Notes under the pieces: model-generated
What the model saw: the letters and a program-made list of their open reading frames with translations, nothing else
Databases searched by the model: none
What the model was told of the DNA's origin: nothing
Made by a program: the position numbers and the translations under genes
NCBI GenBank assembly: GCA_027596195.1
Contig: JADGJG010000103.1
Location: 1-44,200 of the forward strand
Source of the DNA: Podochytrium sp. JEL0797
Lineage: Eukaryota; Chytridiomycota; Chytridiomycetes; Chytridiales; Chytriomycetaceae
Direction: 5' to 3'
Length of the DNA: 44,200 bases
Shown: one piece after another, positions 10,698 through 21,013 of the stretch
How positions within the stretch are numbered: the stretch's first letter is position 1
Layout of the letters: every line of letters starts with the position of its first letter

Positions 10698-13600
10698 CTA
10701 CATATACCGGGGCGGCGTAATGAAATTCCCTTCATCAAATGCCAACGATCCTTCCGACACGGAACCCACCATCCGTTGCTCGACGCGAACCCTCCTCTCG
10801 CCGCTTTGATCAACCGCAACAACAAAACTGCTCTGTCTCTGAAGTTCATCCACGCCTCTCGCTTGTATTGGTGAAATGATATCTTCAAGCCTTCTCGCGT
10901 TTGCGGGAGAAATATTGTCGCTCGATTGGTTGAGCGTTTGCCTTGAGTCGAAGACTTGTGATGCCGCCTCCTTCTTCTTTTTGTAATCGGGTTCAAGTGC
11001 ACTGTTCCTAGGAAGATCTGACGCGCTAATTTCGAGAATGTCCTCTGCGTGTCTGGTCTTTTTGGGTTGAGGGGCGTCCTGGAGCGAAAATTCGTCAAAC
11101 GTCAAAATTATTGGATGCGAAATCCCTTCCGTTACCCTTCCAAATGGCCTCCGCCTTGTTTGTAAATCATCGCACGATGATTGAGTCGAAAGATTGTCTT
11201 TTGAAGAACCCCCCGCCAATGTCCACTCGCTTGGCTGCGATTTCTTTGTTGGAACACGGCGGAACACCAAATGAGTGGCGACACAGGGCAAAATGCAAAC
11301 GGTAATGAACAGACAGAATCCAAGCACCACGAAAGATAACCATAAACTATCCAAGATGGAGCTTTGAAGAAAATTTAACAACCACGGATTTGTGCAATTG
11401 GACAAAGGAGTTACCTGAAATCATGGCAAATGCTTTCTTGAACATTGACAGAATCAATGGCCAAGGGTTTACAATCCAGTTGCGAGTCCAGCTGATTCGA
11501 AGCATCCGAGACCACTCCATACAACTCGTTTTTAATGACGGGAATTCGCTGCGTGACATTCGTTTCGGCGCTTGTAACGAAATCTTGCACAATTTGAAGA
11601 ACTGTTGTAGCCAGTGGTATCACCTTTGGCGCATTTGTCTGTAAACTGCAAAATCAATATCACCCCCCTTGAAGGCAAAGCCATATCAGGAAACAAACCT
11701 GGAAGCTACTCCACTGATTCACAAACTCCGCATCCACTCCACTCAATCCCGTAACAACAGAGTTCACAGTGTTCAAATTGACGGACATTCCTTGAACCCC
11801 TCCCAGCGCGATCCCGGCATTCGAGAGAAACCCAGAAAGCATCGATACCGTCAACACCTCGTTGTTTGGATTCGAAACCACCGTAAACAAGTTCACGAGT
11901 GCCGCTGGGTTCGTTTGCTGCGTTTGCATCAAAAACTGAAGAGATGCTTGCAACCCTGCAATTTGGCTCTGAGCCAGTGACAGGCCATTCGTAATATTGC
12001 TTCCAGTAAACTGTCCAAGCTGTGACAGAGTCGCGTTTCCTTGACTAAGCATTTGAAAAAGCGTGTTGTTGATTTGCGGAGAAATGAGTTGAGACGGGTT
12101 CGAGTTGCCCATAATCTGGGTTAAGTTAAGCTTGAGGTCCGTACTCAAATCCAGACGTTGAATGATGGGGTTCGCGCGGATTGTGAAATTGACGAGATTC
12201 GGATCGACTCCCATCGTGACTGCAAAGTCGAGGAGGCCGCCGGCCGCTGTGCGATTGAGACAGGTTTGGCGGGCCACCATGAAGTTTTGAATTTCTTGAG
12301 GGATGGTGGATGTGTTTTGGGTTAGGGAAGTCAAGAAGACGGTGTGTGGATCCTGCACCGAGACGCAACCTGTCAGAGTTGTTGGTTAATCGCAGTCGGC
12401 ACCCGATTCAAAAAGTATTTACCTTGTCCAACCGCCACAGCTGCAGCAAACAACACCGCCCCCAGCACGAGCGCCAAAAACGAAACAAACGCCAACTGCG
12501 GAAGAATCATCTTGATCCCTCCCACCCATCTCGCAACCACGCTCACAATCACAACAAACGCAGCCAGCGCAGCACAGCTCAGCACGAGAGAAACCAAAAT
12601 CCCGCGAATATAATCCCACCTTGCCACACCATACGAGTCGAACGAGTCCGAAAATGTGGTGTTTGCTTGAAGGACGGACGCGCTCAAGTTCCCCACAAAC
12701 GTTTGCACGGTGGAAACTGCAACCGCGCTGCTGTTGCCGACTTTCTCTGCCACGAGTTGTTTGACTGGGGCAGAGATCAGATCCTGAATTCCTCCACTGC
12801 TCGATTGATTCAACACTGTACTCAATTGCTGCTGAATTTGAGTCAAGTTTGGAAACGACGCTAGAAACCCAGACACCCTGACCCCGAGTTGTGGATTCGA
12901 AACCATAGGCCCAAGGTTGGTCAAAGCGGTAGTAAACTGCACGCCGAGAGCAGCGGGTGGGATTGATTGTTTGGTTTTGAGTTGGAATGTGATTTTGCTG
13001 CCTTGAATTCCGCTTCCAAAAATCCCATTCAGAGCCGTCAGTTGAGTGGTTGAGTTTTGGAGAGAAGATTGAAGATTCTGAAGCTGGTTGTACAAGAGGG
13101 TCAAATTGGCGTCCAGAGCTGGCAAAGTGTCGTTGAGCCACTTTGTGAGTTGTTGAAATTCCAAAAGTTGCGTTTGGAGCTGCGTGACTGGAACCACAAG
13201 CTGTGCCGTAGGCGTATTCAGTCGAGCCACCTCTGAGTCGATGGTGTTGTTGAGGTTGGTCGAGAAATTCGAAAGGGTTGTCTGGAGGACCGAGGGAATT
13301 TGAATCAACTGGAAATTCGCGTCCCGAGACACGGCAGCAGCTTGGATGGGAATACTGGCAACAAACTGAGAAAACTGTCCGTTCGCTTTTTGTGAAGTTT
13401 AGCCAACGATAGAAAATCAAGGGAGGATTCCCCAACCAACCTTGGAATCCTGTCGTCAACGCGACCATGATCCCAAAACTCGTCATGCACAGACTAAACA
13501 CCGTGACATACTTGATATTCGTCTTCATCAACACGCGTTTCCTTTGACTCGGCCGTTTCCACCCGCGAACGCAATACAACACGCTGACGGGAACGACTGC

Positions 13601-13807
13601 GATCGCGAGAATCATCAAAAAGCTAATGAAAGTGAGACCGTCGATAAACTGTTTGAGGATTTGGTCGCTCGGGATTGTGCCGGGAATGGTGGACGCGGGG
13701 GGTTGGAATCGCCACCGAATCCCCGTCCCGATCGATGCCCAGAGCTGCATTCCACCAGTCACGAGCGACGCGTTGGAAGTTGTTGGCGAGAGTTTGATTG
13801 ATGACAT
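10698..13807 (-). CDS. Prominin-like five-pass membrane protein
   Basis: Five exons (13807-13441, 13385-12423, 12369-11699, 11638-11415, 11361-10698) give about 962 residues. Hydrophobic segments sit at about 65-85 and 103-125, then a pair near 370-430 (GILVSLVLSCAALAAFVVIV and QLAFVSFLALVLGAVLFAAA), then one near 750 (SLWLSFVVLGFCLFITVCIL). Between TM2-TM3 and TM4-TM5 lie two long loops of about 240 and 300 residues packed with NxS/T sequons and helical Gln/Leu repeats. This order, two large glycosylated loops and a cytosolic tail, is that of prominins and the related Tweety group. The ~200-residue tail is Ser- and basic-rich. There is no obvious N-terminal signal peptide. No signature residues were confirmed, so the name rests on topology. 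Confidence 0.6.
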
Positions 13808-13900
13808 GGAGGATTGATATGCAATTTGTTTTGGAATTGTCGTTGAAAACAACAAACTGAATATATTTATATTTCGATTTGAATCAATCAGAGATATCAT

Positions 13901-14837
13901 TTACTCAGACTTGATGGCACCGGCCTTCTTCTTGTTCTCGTAGCTATTTGAAAAAAAGAGCAGGAAATGAGAAAATGAAATTCCCGGCAGGTAGGATAAA
14001 CCACGAATTCTTCCAAGCAGCACTTAATCGCCTCCCACACCACTCGTGCATGCTCATGATGGCCAGAAAAAGAACAGCACTCAACTCCCAAATTCTGTAC
14101 AATTGGTAAAGCCCGGTCGCTCCAACAAAGATATTCACACTCATCAAGTTGTAGTTGATTGGCGTAATGACGGTCGCATATCTGGACCAAATGACCCCGG
14201 TGGCAGCAAGCGCCGTCGTCTGCGGGACACTCAAGGTCTCAACGGGGCGGTTAAGGTCCTTGAGTCCTGCAATCACGAGTCCCTAGAGAAAAAAACAAAA
14301 ACAGGGCGGATCAATACGACTGGCAGAATTGATCGAATTATGAACGAGGTACGCGAAGGGTTTTGGAGAACGCGGAAGGGCGATTTTCGAATTACTAATG
14401 GACTTCTCCCAGCTCCTCGAATCGTTGCAACTTTAAATATCAAAACGCTGGCGCCAACGTACCCATTTCATAGTCGGGGCCTGGTAACGAGATATACGGA
14501 TGCAATGCGGGGAAAGAGAATACGATGATTAGCAGTGAACGAGGAGAGAAACCCGTTATCCGTTTACTGACCCAGAAAAAGATGGTCTTGGGACCTGTTG
14601 TGTGTATGTGCATGCTGGTTAGCCGGGTGAATGCATGCAGGATCGCATCGTGGGTGATCGCAAGTTTTTGATCGCCGCCTCGACCCAATTTCTTCCTATC
14701 TCGCTCAACGTGCCGGCACTCCCGATCTTCCGCGGTTCCTTCGAAAGACTGGTAATAATCGGATCCATACCAGCTGGGTGGTTCCAGAACTTTTGCAGGG
14801 CGGATTGGGCAACGGCGTTTTGGGCGGGAGCAGACAT
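13901..14837 (-). CDS. Mitochondrial pyruvate carrier subunit (MPC2/MPC3 type)
   Basis: Five exons (14837-14771, 14594-14572, 14480-14463, 14282-14086, 13943-13901) assemble into 115 residues, the usual MPC length. The order is MSAPAQNAVAQ, FWNHPAGPKTIFFW, APTMKW, GLVIAGLKDLNRPVE, then WSRYATVITPINYNL and FVGATGLYQLYRIW, with a basic tail KKKAGAIKSE. NHPAGP, FFWAP..KWGLV and IWSRY are hallmark MPC motifs. The family forms heterodimers in the inner mitochondrial membrane that import pyruvate. Exon 3 is only 18 nt and codes for the central APTMKW. It is in phase 0 on both sides, so skipping it would keep frame but delete the conserved motif. The last donor (GTTGAG) is non-ideal. Confidence 0.9.
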
Positions 14838-15016
14838 GGGGCGATTGTGGAAAAGTTCGAAAAAATCTTGCGAATGGGGACACTCGCCCTTCCGGATTCG
14901 GCAAGGCTGAGCTCACGCCGCCAACTCTTCGAATGATTCATTGAGAAACAAGTCAAGAAGAGATATATTCAAGCTGATTTAAGCACAGAACACAATCGGA
15001 ACCCAATTTATCCATG

Positions 15017-15916
15017 TCATTTTGGAACAGTCGAAGCCACGGACTCTCTCTCATGAATCGAATCATACCACGCCGAAAGCGCAGGGCGTCCCTCCCTCCA
15101 ATTCCACGATTCGAACCGGAAACACGCGTACCCCAACGCACACACGGCCACCACGTTCCCGTAATCGAACGCGTCTTGCGAACTCGCGGCTTGCATCTTT
15201 TCGAGCTCGTCGAATGCGCGGGACACCTATGCTCAAATGCCGGTTAGATTGATGGTGGTGGTGGGGGGGGGGACGATCAGATGCAGCCGCCGGCCAAGCT
15301 CTTTGATCACCTTGGCCATTTGTCCCGTCTCCCATTCAGCCCACTGCTTCTCCTTGGGTCTCAAAAACTGCTCGAAGCGAACCAACAAGAGCGCATCCAT
15401 AGCCCCGTCGGCGAGACTCTCGCGCGTGAGTACCGTGAACCGACGCGGGCCCTCGGGCAAAAATTCGACGGCTCGAGTGGGGTTGAGGGACAGCAGGTAT
15501 TGGCAGATGACCTGTGCCCGGTGCCGTATTTTTGAAAGAATGAAGCGTGATCAGATTTCAGGGCCCGATCGCCCCCTTGTTTAACAGGATCCACTAAGTT
15601 AATTCACCTGCGATCCATACAAAGACCCCAATTCGGGAACGTAAAGAGTGGGGATCTTGGCGAGGGGGTTGCGCTCGACAACCTGGGAAGTGATCCATGA
15701 GTGTGGGGAAGCAAGATGAGGCTTGGCGAAACCCACCGAGTCAATCCCTTCCGTTTTGGTCGGATTGAGCGCCTGAGGGACCAGTTCGACGCGGTCCATC
15801 AGCTCAAGTTCCTTGAGCAGGATCATGACCTTGCGGACGTAAGGGGAGGAGGGCGAATAAAACAACTGCATCGATTTTTGAGTGAGTTTTCTGGGAAGCG
15901 ATTCGAAATCGCTCAT
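15017..15916 (-). CDS. Glutathione S-transferase-like protein
   Basis: Three exons (15916-15608, 15511-15275, 15226-15017) give 251 residues. An N-terminal thioredoxin-fold GST domain is visible: MQLFYSPSSPYVRKVMILLKE, then NPLAKIPTLYVPELG and SLYGSQVICQYLL, where the usual ES/DS pair that binds the glutathione gamma-glutamyl group reads GSQ. A helical C-terminal domain follows (LADGAMDALLLVRFE, then DYGNVVAVCALGYACFRF and AWYDSIHER), as in bacterial-type GSTs. SPSSPYVRK places Ser near the catalytic position. The second intron is 48 nt, opens GTCCCC and holds a C run, so its donor is unusual. An in-frame ATG 39 bases upstream is possible. The substrate is unknown. Confidence 0.8.
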
Positions 15917-16007
15917 CTTCTTATCCGAAAGGAAAAATGGCTTATTCTCTCTCATTTATGCATGCTTAACTCATACGTTCACTTACCAGTCCCAACCCTC
16001 CAAAACA

Positions 16008-16798
16008 TCATTCAAAATCACCAAACTTATTCCGCCGCAACTTCCCCTGCCTAATCCACTCCTCCTGCTCCTCCCGCGTTCTCGGTCTCATCTGCCCTTC
16101 CCCACTCCCACCACCCGCACCAGTCACAACGCGCCCTTCCTCCCCACCCTCCTCCAAATCCCCACCCCCACCACCAAATAAATCATCCGCCTCCTCCCCA
16201 CCCCCAACCCGCTGCTGCTGCAAAGACACAACAGGTTCATCCCCTCCCACCTTCTTCCCCGCTCGAATCCGTCCCCACGCCGTCGTATCCATCTGCGCAT
16301 TCTCCCTCCTCACAGTCGCCCACGCACTCTGACTCACAGGCTTCACAGCAGGCGCTTCCCCACCACCAACCTCTTGAGAAACTGCCCGTGTCCCTTCCAA
16401 CCCATACTCCACCGTGGCAGGCACCCGACCCGCCTTTTCTCCCATCAACTCCCTCAACACAGACCCCGCAGGCAAATGCACACGCAAGTACTGCTGCGCG
16501 CGCGTTTCGCCGAGCTTGCGGCCGCCATACTCGCCCGTGAGTCCGACGCAAAAGATGGTGGCGGTTTTGTGTTTTGAAAACGGTGTCACTCGCGAGAGGG
16601 AGAAGCCGGCGATTAGGCCCGTGACGATGCCGAGGCCGTAGGTGAAGAGGAAGGCTTCATTGGCTTTGCGGATGAAGGTGAGTTCTTCGACGGTGGGGCT
16701 GTATTGCTCTGTTTGGGTGGTGAGTGATTTGGTTATCAGAGAAAGGAGGAAGGGGAGGAAGCCCAACCTTTGCCGCGGCCTAAGGATATCATTTTCAT
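16008..16798 (-). CDS. OCIA-domain protein
   Basis: Two exons (16798-16768, 16708-16008) give about 243 residues. The first exon supplies only MKMISLGRGK. After splicing, residues about 12-100 resemble the OCIA domain: YSPTVEELTFIRKANEAF, two hydrophobic stretches (TYGLGIVTGLIAGF and a second around TATIFCVGLTGEYGG), then RKLGETRAQQYL. OCIA proteins sit on mitochondria or endosomes in animals; function in fungi is unclear. The C-terminal half is Gly/Glu-rich, probably disordered, and ends in a charged helix (RTREEQEEWIRQGKLRR). Without the small first exon the frame would start at an ATG at 16766 inside the intron, which I consider less likely. Confidence 0.6.
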
Positions 16799-17038
16799 TG
16801 TTATTGTTTTGGTTGGACGAGGAGGATTCGGAAGTTCACGTCGAAGTTCGTTCGGTGGCGAAGGCGGGTTTGCGTTTTTTTTTCGCGAAGTTTTTGTGTC
16901 GCGTGGCTCCTGCTGACGAAGTCTCATATATATTAATCGAAAAAGGTTTTTAATTAAAATAACAAGAGTTCCTCTTCAAAGAAACCCCAACACTAAAAAT
17001 AACAGCATTCCCATTTTCACACGACCCTCGCAAACAAC

Positions 17039-18789
17039 TTAACCAAACATGATGCTAGTCTTACCCCCGGGCGGCGCCAACACCTTCGAACTCGGTCTCT
17101 TGGCCTGCTGCTCACTCGGCGCATTCCTGTCCCTCGAATACCCACCCGCCATACCCCCAACGCTCCCCTGTCCCCCTCCCACAGGCACATCGTCAAACCC
17201 ATTTCCAAACACAGAATCATGGTCCTGCGAATGCGCACTCATCTTGCGTCCATACTTCTTGGGCGCCTGCTGCTGCTCGGTACCAGCCTCACGCGCCTCA
17301 CGGTCCGATTTCTCCCAGTAAGTCTCGTTCGGGTTGTGGTACGCGCCCTTCCCCGTCTTTTGCACATCGGCGGTGGTAGTTCCGCCCATGTCCCAGTGAG
17401 ACGCGTTGTGGCTGTGGTAGCTCGACGCCGACGAGTTCTTGCGCGCAGCAGCAGTGCTGGGGAGCGGGGCGTCGTCGTAGTTGGTGGGTTCCGAAAGGGA
17501 GGACCAGTTGGGGTCACGGCGGCCCATCTTCTTGATAGGAGCAGGAGTGGGCTCAAACATGTCTTGCGTTTGAGTGGGAGCAGCTCCACGACGCGTTTGG
17601 ATCGGTTCTTCCTCCGTCGAGAAAATGTTGGACTGGTACCGGTTGATTCCGGCGGGTTTGGCGACAGACTCGACGGGGTCCGTGTTGAAAATGTTGGATG
17701 AGGGACCTCCGGGTCTGTGGATCACGCGGGACGAAGCGCGGGCTCCCGTCACGGGTTCGGCGGCGGGCGCAGAGTTGTTCATGACGTTCGACATGGCAGT
17801 TGGGGCCGCTGCGCCGCGTTGGGTTGGGAGGGGGGCGTCTTGGTTGAAGAGGGTGTCGTGGGTGGTGGTGGGTCTGGGGGCTGCGGCGGTGACGGCGGGG
17901 ATAACTGGTGGTGGAAAGAAATTTCAGCAAACGGGTGGTTATGCGGGAGTTTTGGAAATGATTGCGGCCGCAGCCTACAATCAAAACAAGAGCGAGAAAA
18001 GAAAAAAAACAAACCTTCATCGACAACGACTCGCTCCATCTCCTCCTCAATTCGCTCCAACTCTTCCACAGCCACAACCAAGTTGTTGTATGGCTCGTTC
18101 AAACGGTCCACGATTCTCGGGCCTTGCACTGGCAACACAACTTCCGAGGCGTTGCCCTTGCAGTAGAGCGAGTTGGGGAGGACACCAATCTGGCGCAGCA
18201 CCGAGGCTTGGTCCCAGTACATGTGAATGGTTTGGATCTTGGCGTTGGAGGCGTCAAAGTGGACGACAGAGACCTGTGATGTTGGGAAGGAAGGAGTGAG
18301 TGTGGTGCTTGGGCGGGGCAAAATGTCCGAAAAAATCTTTTCAGACAAGGGGTGGTTGGAAGAAGGACTGTACCAGGGGCATGGCGATGCGCTTGCGGGT
18401 GGGCTTGACGTTGGGAAGCAGCCAGTCGACGATGTCGTCGTGCACGATGGTCACGATGGCCTCGTCGACGAGCTGGGTGGACGTGGCGACGATCGAGAGG
18501 GTCTAAAGCAGTGTCGAAGAGGGAGCGGGGTGGGGTAAGAAGCGAGGAAGTGAGGAAGCGAGGGAGCGAGGGGAACAAGGGCAAGCACCTTCTCCTCGTA
18601 GGGCATCTGCGAGCGCTGCGCAACGAGCGTCTTGACAAAGGCGGAAAGCGAGGCAGCAGAGCCGTCGGCGCCCTGCGCAGTTGGCACGCACACGACAGAG
18701 GGCGCGGCAGAAGAGAAGCAGGAGAGGGCAGCTGAAGTGTTGCCGCTGCGCAGCGCCTGTTTGTAGGTGTTCCACGTTTGCGAAGCCAT
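17039..18789 (-). CDS. NTF2-like domain fused to Jupiter/HN1-like repeat tail
   Basis: Four exons (18789-18589, 18502-18374, 18273-18015, 17904-17039) give about 484 residues without a stop. Residues 1-150 form an NTF2/SnoaL-like fold: MASQTWNTYKQALRSGNTSA, DEAIVTIVHDDIVDWLLPN, VSVVHFDASNAKIQTIHMYWDQASVLRQIG. A short helix (VVAVEELERIEEEMERVV) links to a disordered tail with repeats SSRVIHRPGGPSSNIF, NRYQSNIFS and a final SSKVLAPPGGKTSIMFG. These resemble the SSRVL.PPGG and NIFG motifs of the microtubule-associated Jupiter/HN1 (JPT) family. An internal ATG at 17794 could make the tail look like a separate gene, but the donor at 18014 and acceptor at 17905 join both parts in frame. Confidence 0.65.
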
Positions 18790-18826
18790 TTTTTTGGTTT
18801 CTTTTTCGGACTTTTCAAAAGTCTTT

Positions 18827-20257
18827 TTATTGCAACTTCACCGTCCACAAACGCACAGTCGAGTCAAATGACCCCGTGTAAACACATACTCCCTTCTCCA
18901 CAGTCTCTCCCAAACAAAGACTGCGCACAAGCCCCGTGTGTCCAACCAGCTCGCCCACCTTGCGTGCAATCCCATCCGAATTCTGCGACGCGGAAACCGT
19001 ATCAAAAAGAATCACTTTCGAGTCATCCGACGTGGCTGCAAGCACCAAGCGGCTCTCGTGCTGCAGAAGCAAGCAGCGCGGGCGACTGAACGCGTCGGCC
19101 ACCACACCAAAGCAGTCTCCCTTCCAGCGCAGGCTGAATCGTGGCAGAGGTGAATCGACATGCACTTGTGTCTTGTCGCTCGTTGCAGAAACCGTCATCG
19201 AGTCCATCTCTCGCGTCAGCTTTTCCACCCCCCCTTCAAATTCCACACCCACGTCATACAAACACAGCTTGCCACTCGGCAAATCAGTGTAAACAGCCAT
19301 CGTCCACGATCCCGCGTCCAGCCCATCCGAAGAACGAGTGTTGGAAACAATCGAAATGTCCATGGGAGTGAAGGAGATCCAGTCGTCGCCGTTTCTGTTC
19401 ATGCTGCATCGCTGTCTCAGCGGCTCCGTTCCAGGCACGTCTTGAGGAGTCAGAGTGATGAAGTGGAGGTTGGAGTCTGTGCGCGAACCGACGCAAAAGG
19501 TTTCCGAGTCTTCTTGAGAAGCCGATGGCAGGAACGCCAAGGATTCGACTGCGCCCAAAAAGTGGATTGAATGTACGAGCTCGTATTCTTGTTTGGCAGA
19601 GGAGTACTTGTAGCAGCACACTTTCCAGTCGTAGCCGGCTGAGACGAGCCATTCGCCAGACGGCGAAAAGGCCACGCGCGACACGTACTTTGCGTGGTCT
19701 CTGAACAGCTGGACGGATATTGGAGTGGGCAAAGAACTGTCGAGAATAGAGCAGGAGCCGTCCATGGACACTGTGGCCAGAATATTCGTTCGCGTGGGGT
19801 GTGCAGCCAGGGCCAAGATGGGCGAGTGTACCGTTGAGGACTCGTTGTTGATTTGCAGCGATTTGTCTGAGGCAGCGGCGACGAGACCTTGTGCAGCGAA
19901 TTCGAGGGCGAGAAAGTTGCGGTGGGTTCCTTGGAGGACGGACGCGCAGCTCGTGGCTTCGGCGCGGGTTGTTTGTGTTCGCCATGCGCCCTTGTCGCGC
20001 GGCGCTTCTTTTCCAGGCGTCGTCTTCTCGCGCGCCTTGGCCGCCAGAAACGCCTCGACCACAGACACCAAAGTCACGCCCTCGAGGTCAGACAGGTACG
20101 CCGTCTGCAGCGACGCCTCTTTGCTTTCGCTAGAGAGCATCTGTCCGACCTCGCCTAGTGGCGTCGAGGCACTCACTCCGAGGCTCTCTAGGTGGCGGAG
20201 TGCAAGGTCAAGCGCAACGTGTGCCGCACTGCGAACGAGAAACGATCCGCTTTCCAT
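18827..20257 (-). CDS. WD40-repeat protein, function unknown
   Basis: One intronless frame of 476 residues. The first ~100 residues are helical (SAAHVALDLALRHLESLGV). WD-type blades follow, for example HPTRTNILATVSMDGSCSIL, HAKYVSRVAFSPSGEWLVSA then GYDWKVCCY, and the last blade GHTGLVRSLCL with YTGSFDSTVRLWTV. It is probably a scaffold; I cannot assign the complex. The ATG at 20257 is chosen over an in-frame one upstream because the 5' extension is Trp/Phe-rich and would overlap the divergent EF-hand gene promoter. Its stop lies 37 bp from the ATG of the next gene on the same strand. Confidence 0.75.
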   Translation of the reverse strand: MESGSFLVRSAAHVALDLALRHLESLGVSASTPLGEVGQMLSSESKEASLQTAYLSDLEGVTLVSVVEAFLAAKAREKTTPGKEAPRDKGAWRTQTTRAEATSCASVLQGTHRNFLALEFAAQGLVAAASDKSLQINNESSTVHSPILALAAHPTRTNILATVSMDGSCSILDSSLPTPISVQLFRDHAKYVSRVAFSPSGEWLVSAGYDWKVCCYKYSSAKQEYELVHSIHFLGAVESLAFLPSASQEDSETFCVGSRTDSNLHFITLTPQDVPGTEPLRQRCSMNRNGDDWISFTPMDISIVSNTRSSDGLDAGSWTMAVYTDLPSGKLCLYDVGVEFEGGVEKLTREMDSMTVSATSDKTQVHVDSPLPRFSLRWKGDCFGVVADAFSRPRCLLLQHESRLVLAATSDDSKVILFDTVSASQNSDGIARKVGELVGHTGLVRSLCLGETVEKGVCVYTGSFDSTVRLWTVKLQ

Positions 20258-20307
20258 TCTCTTTTTGGTTGTCAAAAACTTCACAAACCTGTCAAAACAA
20301 AAAACCC

Positions 20308-20955
20308 ATGATCCTCCTCTTCCAAACCCAAACCACCTTTGCAACTCGAATCCTCCAACTTATCGTCGCATCCCTCCTCCTGACCCAATACATCTACCTC
20401 TTCAGCGCCGCAACCCTCCTCTCCCCAACCCAATGGCCCGACGCGCTCCCGCGCCTCTTCTACAACGCCTTCGACCCCACCCTCAACCTCGGCTGCACGG
20501 CCCCCTTCCCACCAGAACTCCCCGCCACAGAAATCCAATGGCACAAAGTCTGTAACCTCACATTCGCCCAAACGAACCAGAAAATCTACCGTTGGCTCGG
20601 CGGCGGAATCCAATCCATGGACGCGACTCAACGCAGGATGTTGTTTGACGCGATGGATGTGAATAACGATGGTATATTGCGGTGGGACGAGTTTTCGGCC
20701 TTGTTTACCCCCGTGCGGAATGCGACTGAGATCGTAGGAACGGATGTGGGGTTGTTGGTCATGAATATTGCGGATCCTTCGCAGCCTGTGGCGATTCTGC
20801 GGTTGCAGTATTTTGCGGAGGTGTTTGGACGCGTGCAGAGTTATACGAGCCCTTTGTTTGGTGGGGGCGGGTGGTGGAGTAGTGTCGTGGGGCGACAAGT
20901 GTTGGGGAATGGCGTGGATGAGGGGAGGACGTGGAGGAGTTTGTTTGTGTTGTGA
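20308..20955 (+). CDS. Membrane-anchored EF-hand protein
   Basis: One intronless frame of 215 residues. Residues 14-38 form a hydrophobic segment (ILQLIVASLLLTQYIYLFSA) that could be a signal anchor. A single clear EF-hand loop lies at about residues 112-124: DAMDVNNDGILRWDEF, with Asp, Asn, Asp, Gly, Ile and Glu in the calcium-binding positions. It suggests a calcium-responsive membrane protein; no enzyme domain is visible. Its ATG is only 50 bp from that of the divergent WD40 gene, so the two must share a minimal promoter. The first half is extremely C-rich and the second half G/T-rich on the coding strand. Confidence 0.65.
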   Translation: MILLFQTQTTFATRILQLIVASLLLTQYIYLFSAATLLSPTQWPDALPRLFYNAFDPTLNLGCTAPFPPELPATEIQWHKVCNLTFAQTNQKIYRWLGGGIQSMDATQRRMLFDAMDVNNDGILRWDEFSALFTPVRNATEIVGTDVGLLVMNIADPSQPVAILRLQYFAEVFGRVQSYTSPLFGGGGWWSSVVGRQVLGNGVDEGRTWRSLFVL

Positions 20956-21013
20956 CTCTGAAGTTTTCTTTGTATACGTTAAGGAAGAACTGTGTAAAAA
21001 AACACCAATAATC

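Noticed and set aside
13301..13900. Reading the prominin-like first intron as coding to extend the frame.
   Set aside because: That reading runs into a different frame with no membrane segments; splicing at 13440/13386 restores the loop sequence.
17039..17794. A separate 251-residue gene starting at the ATG at 17794.
   Set aside because: The upstream intron joins this frame to the NTF2-like exons without a stop, so a single gene explains both parts better.
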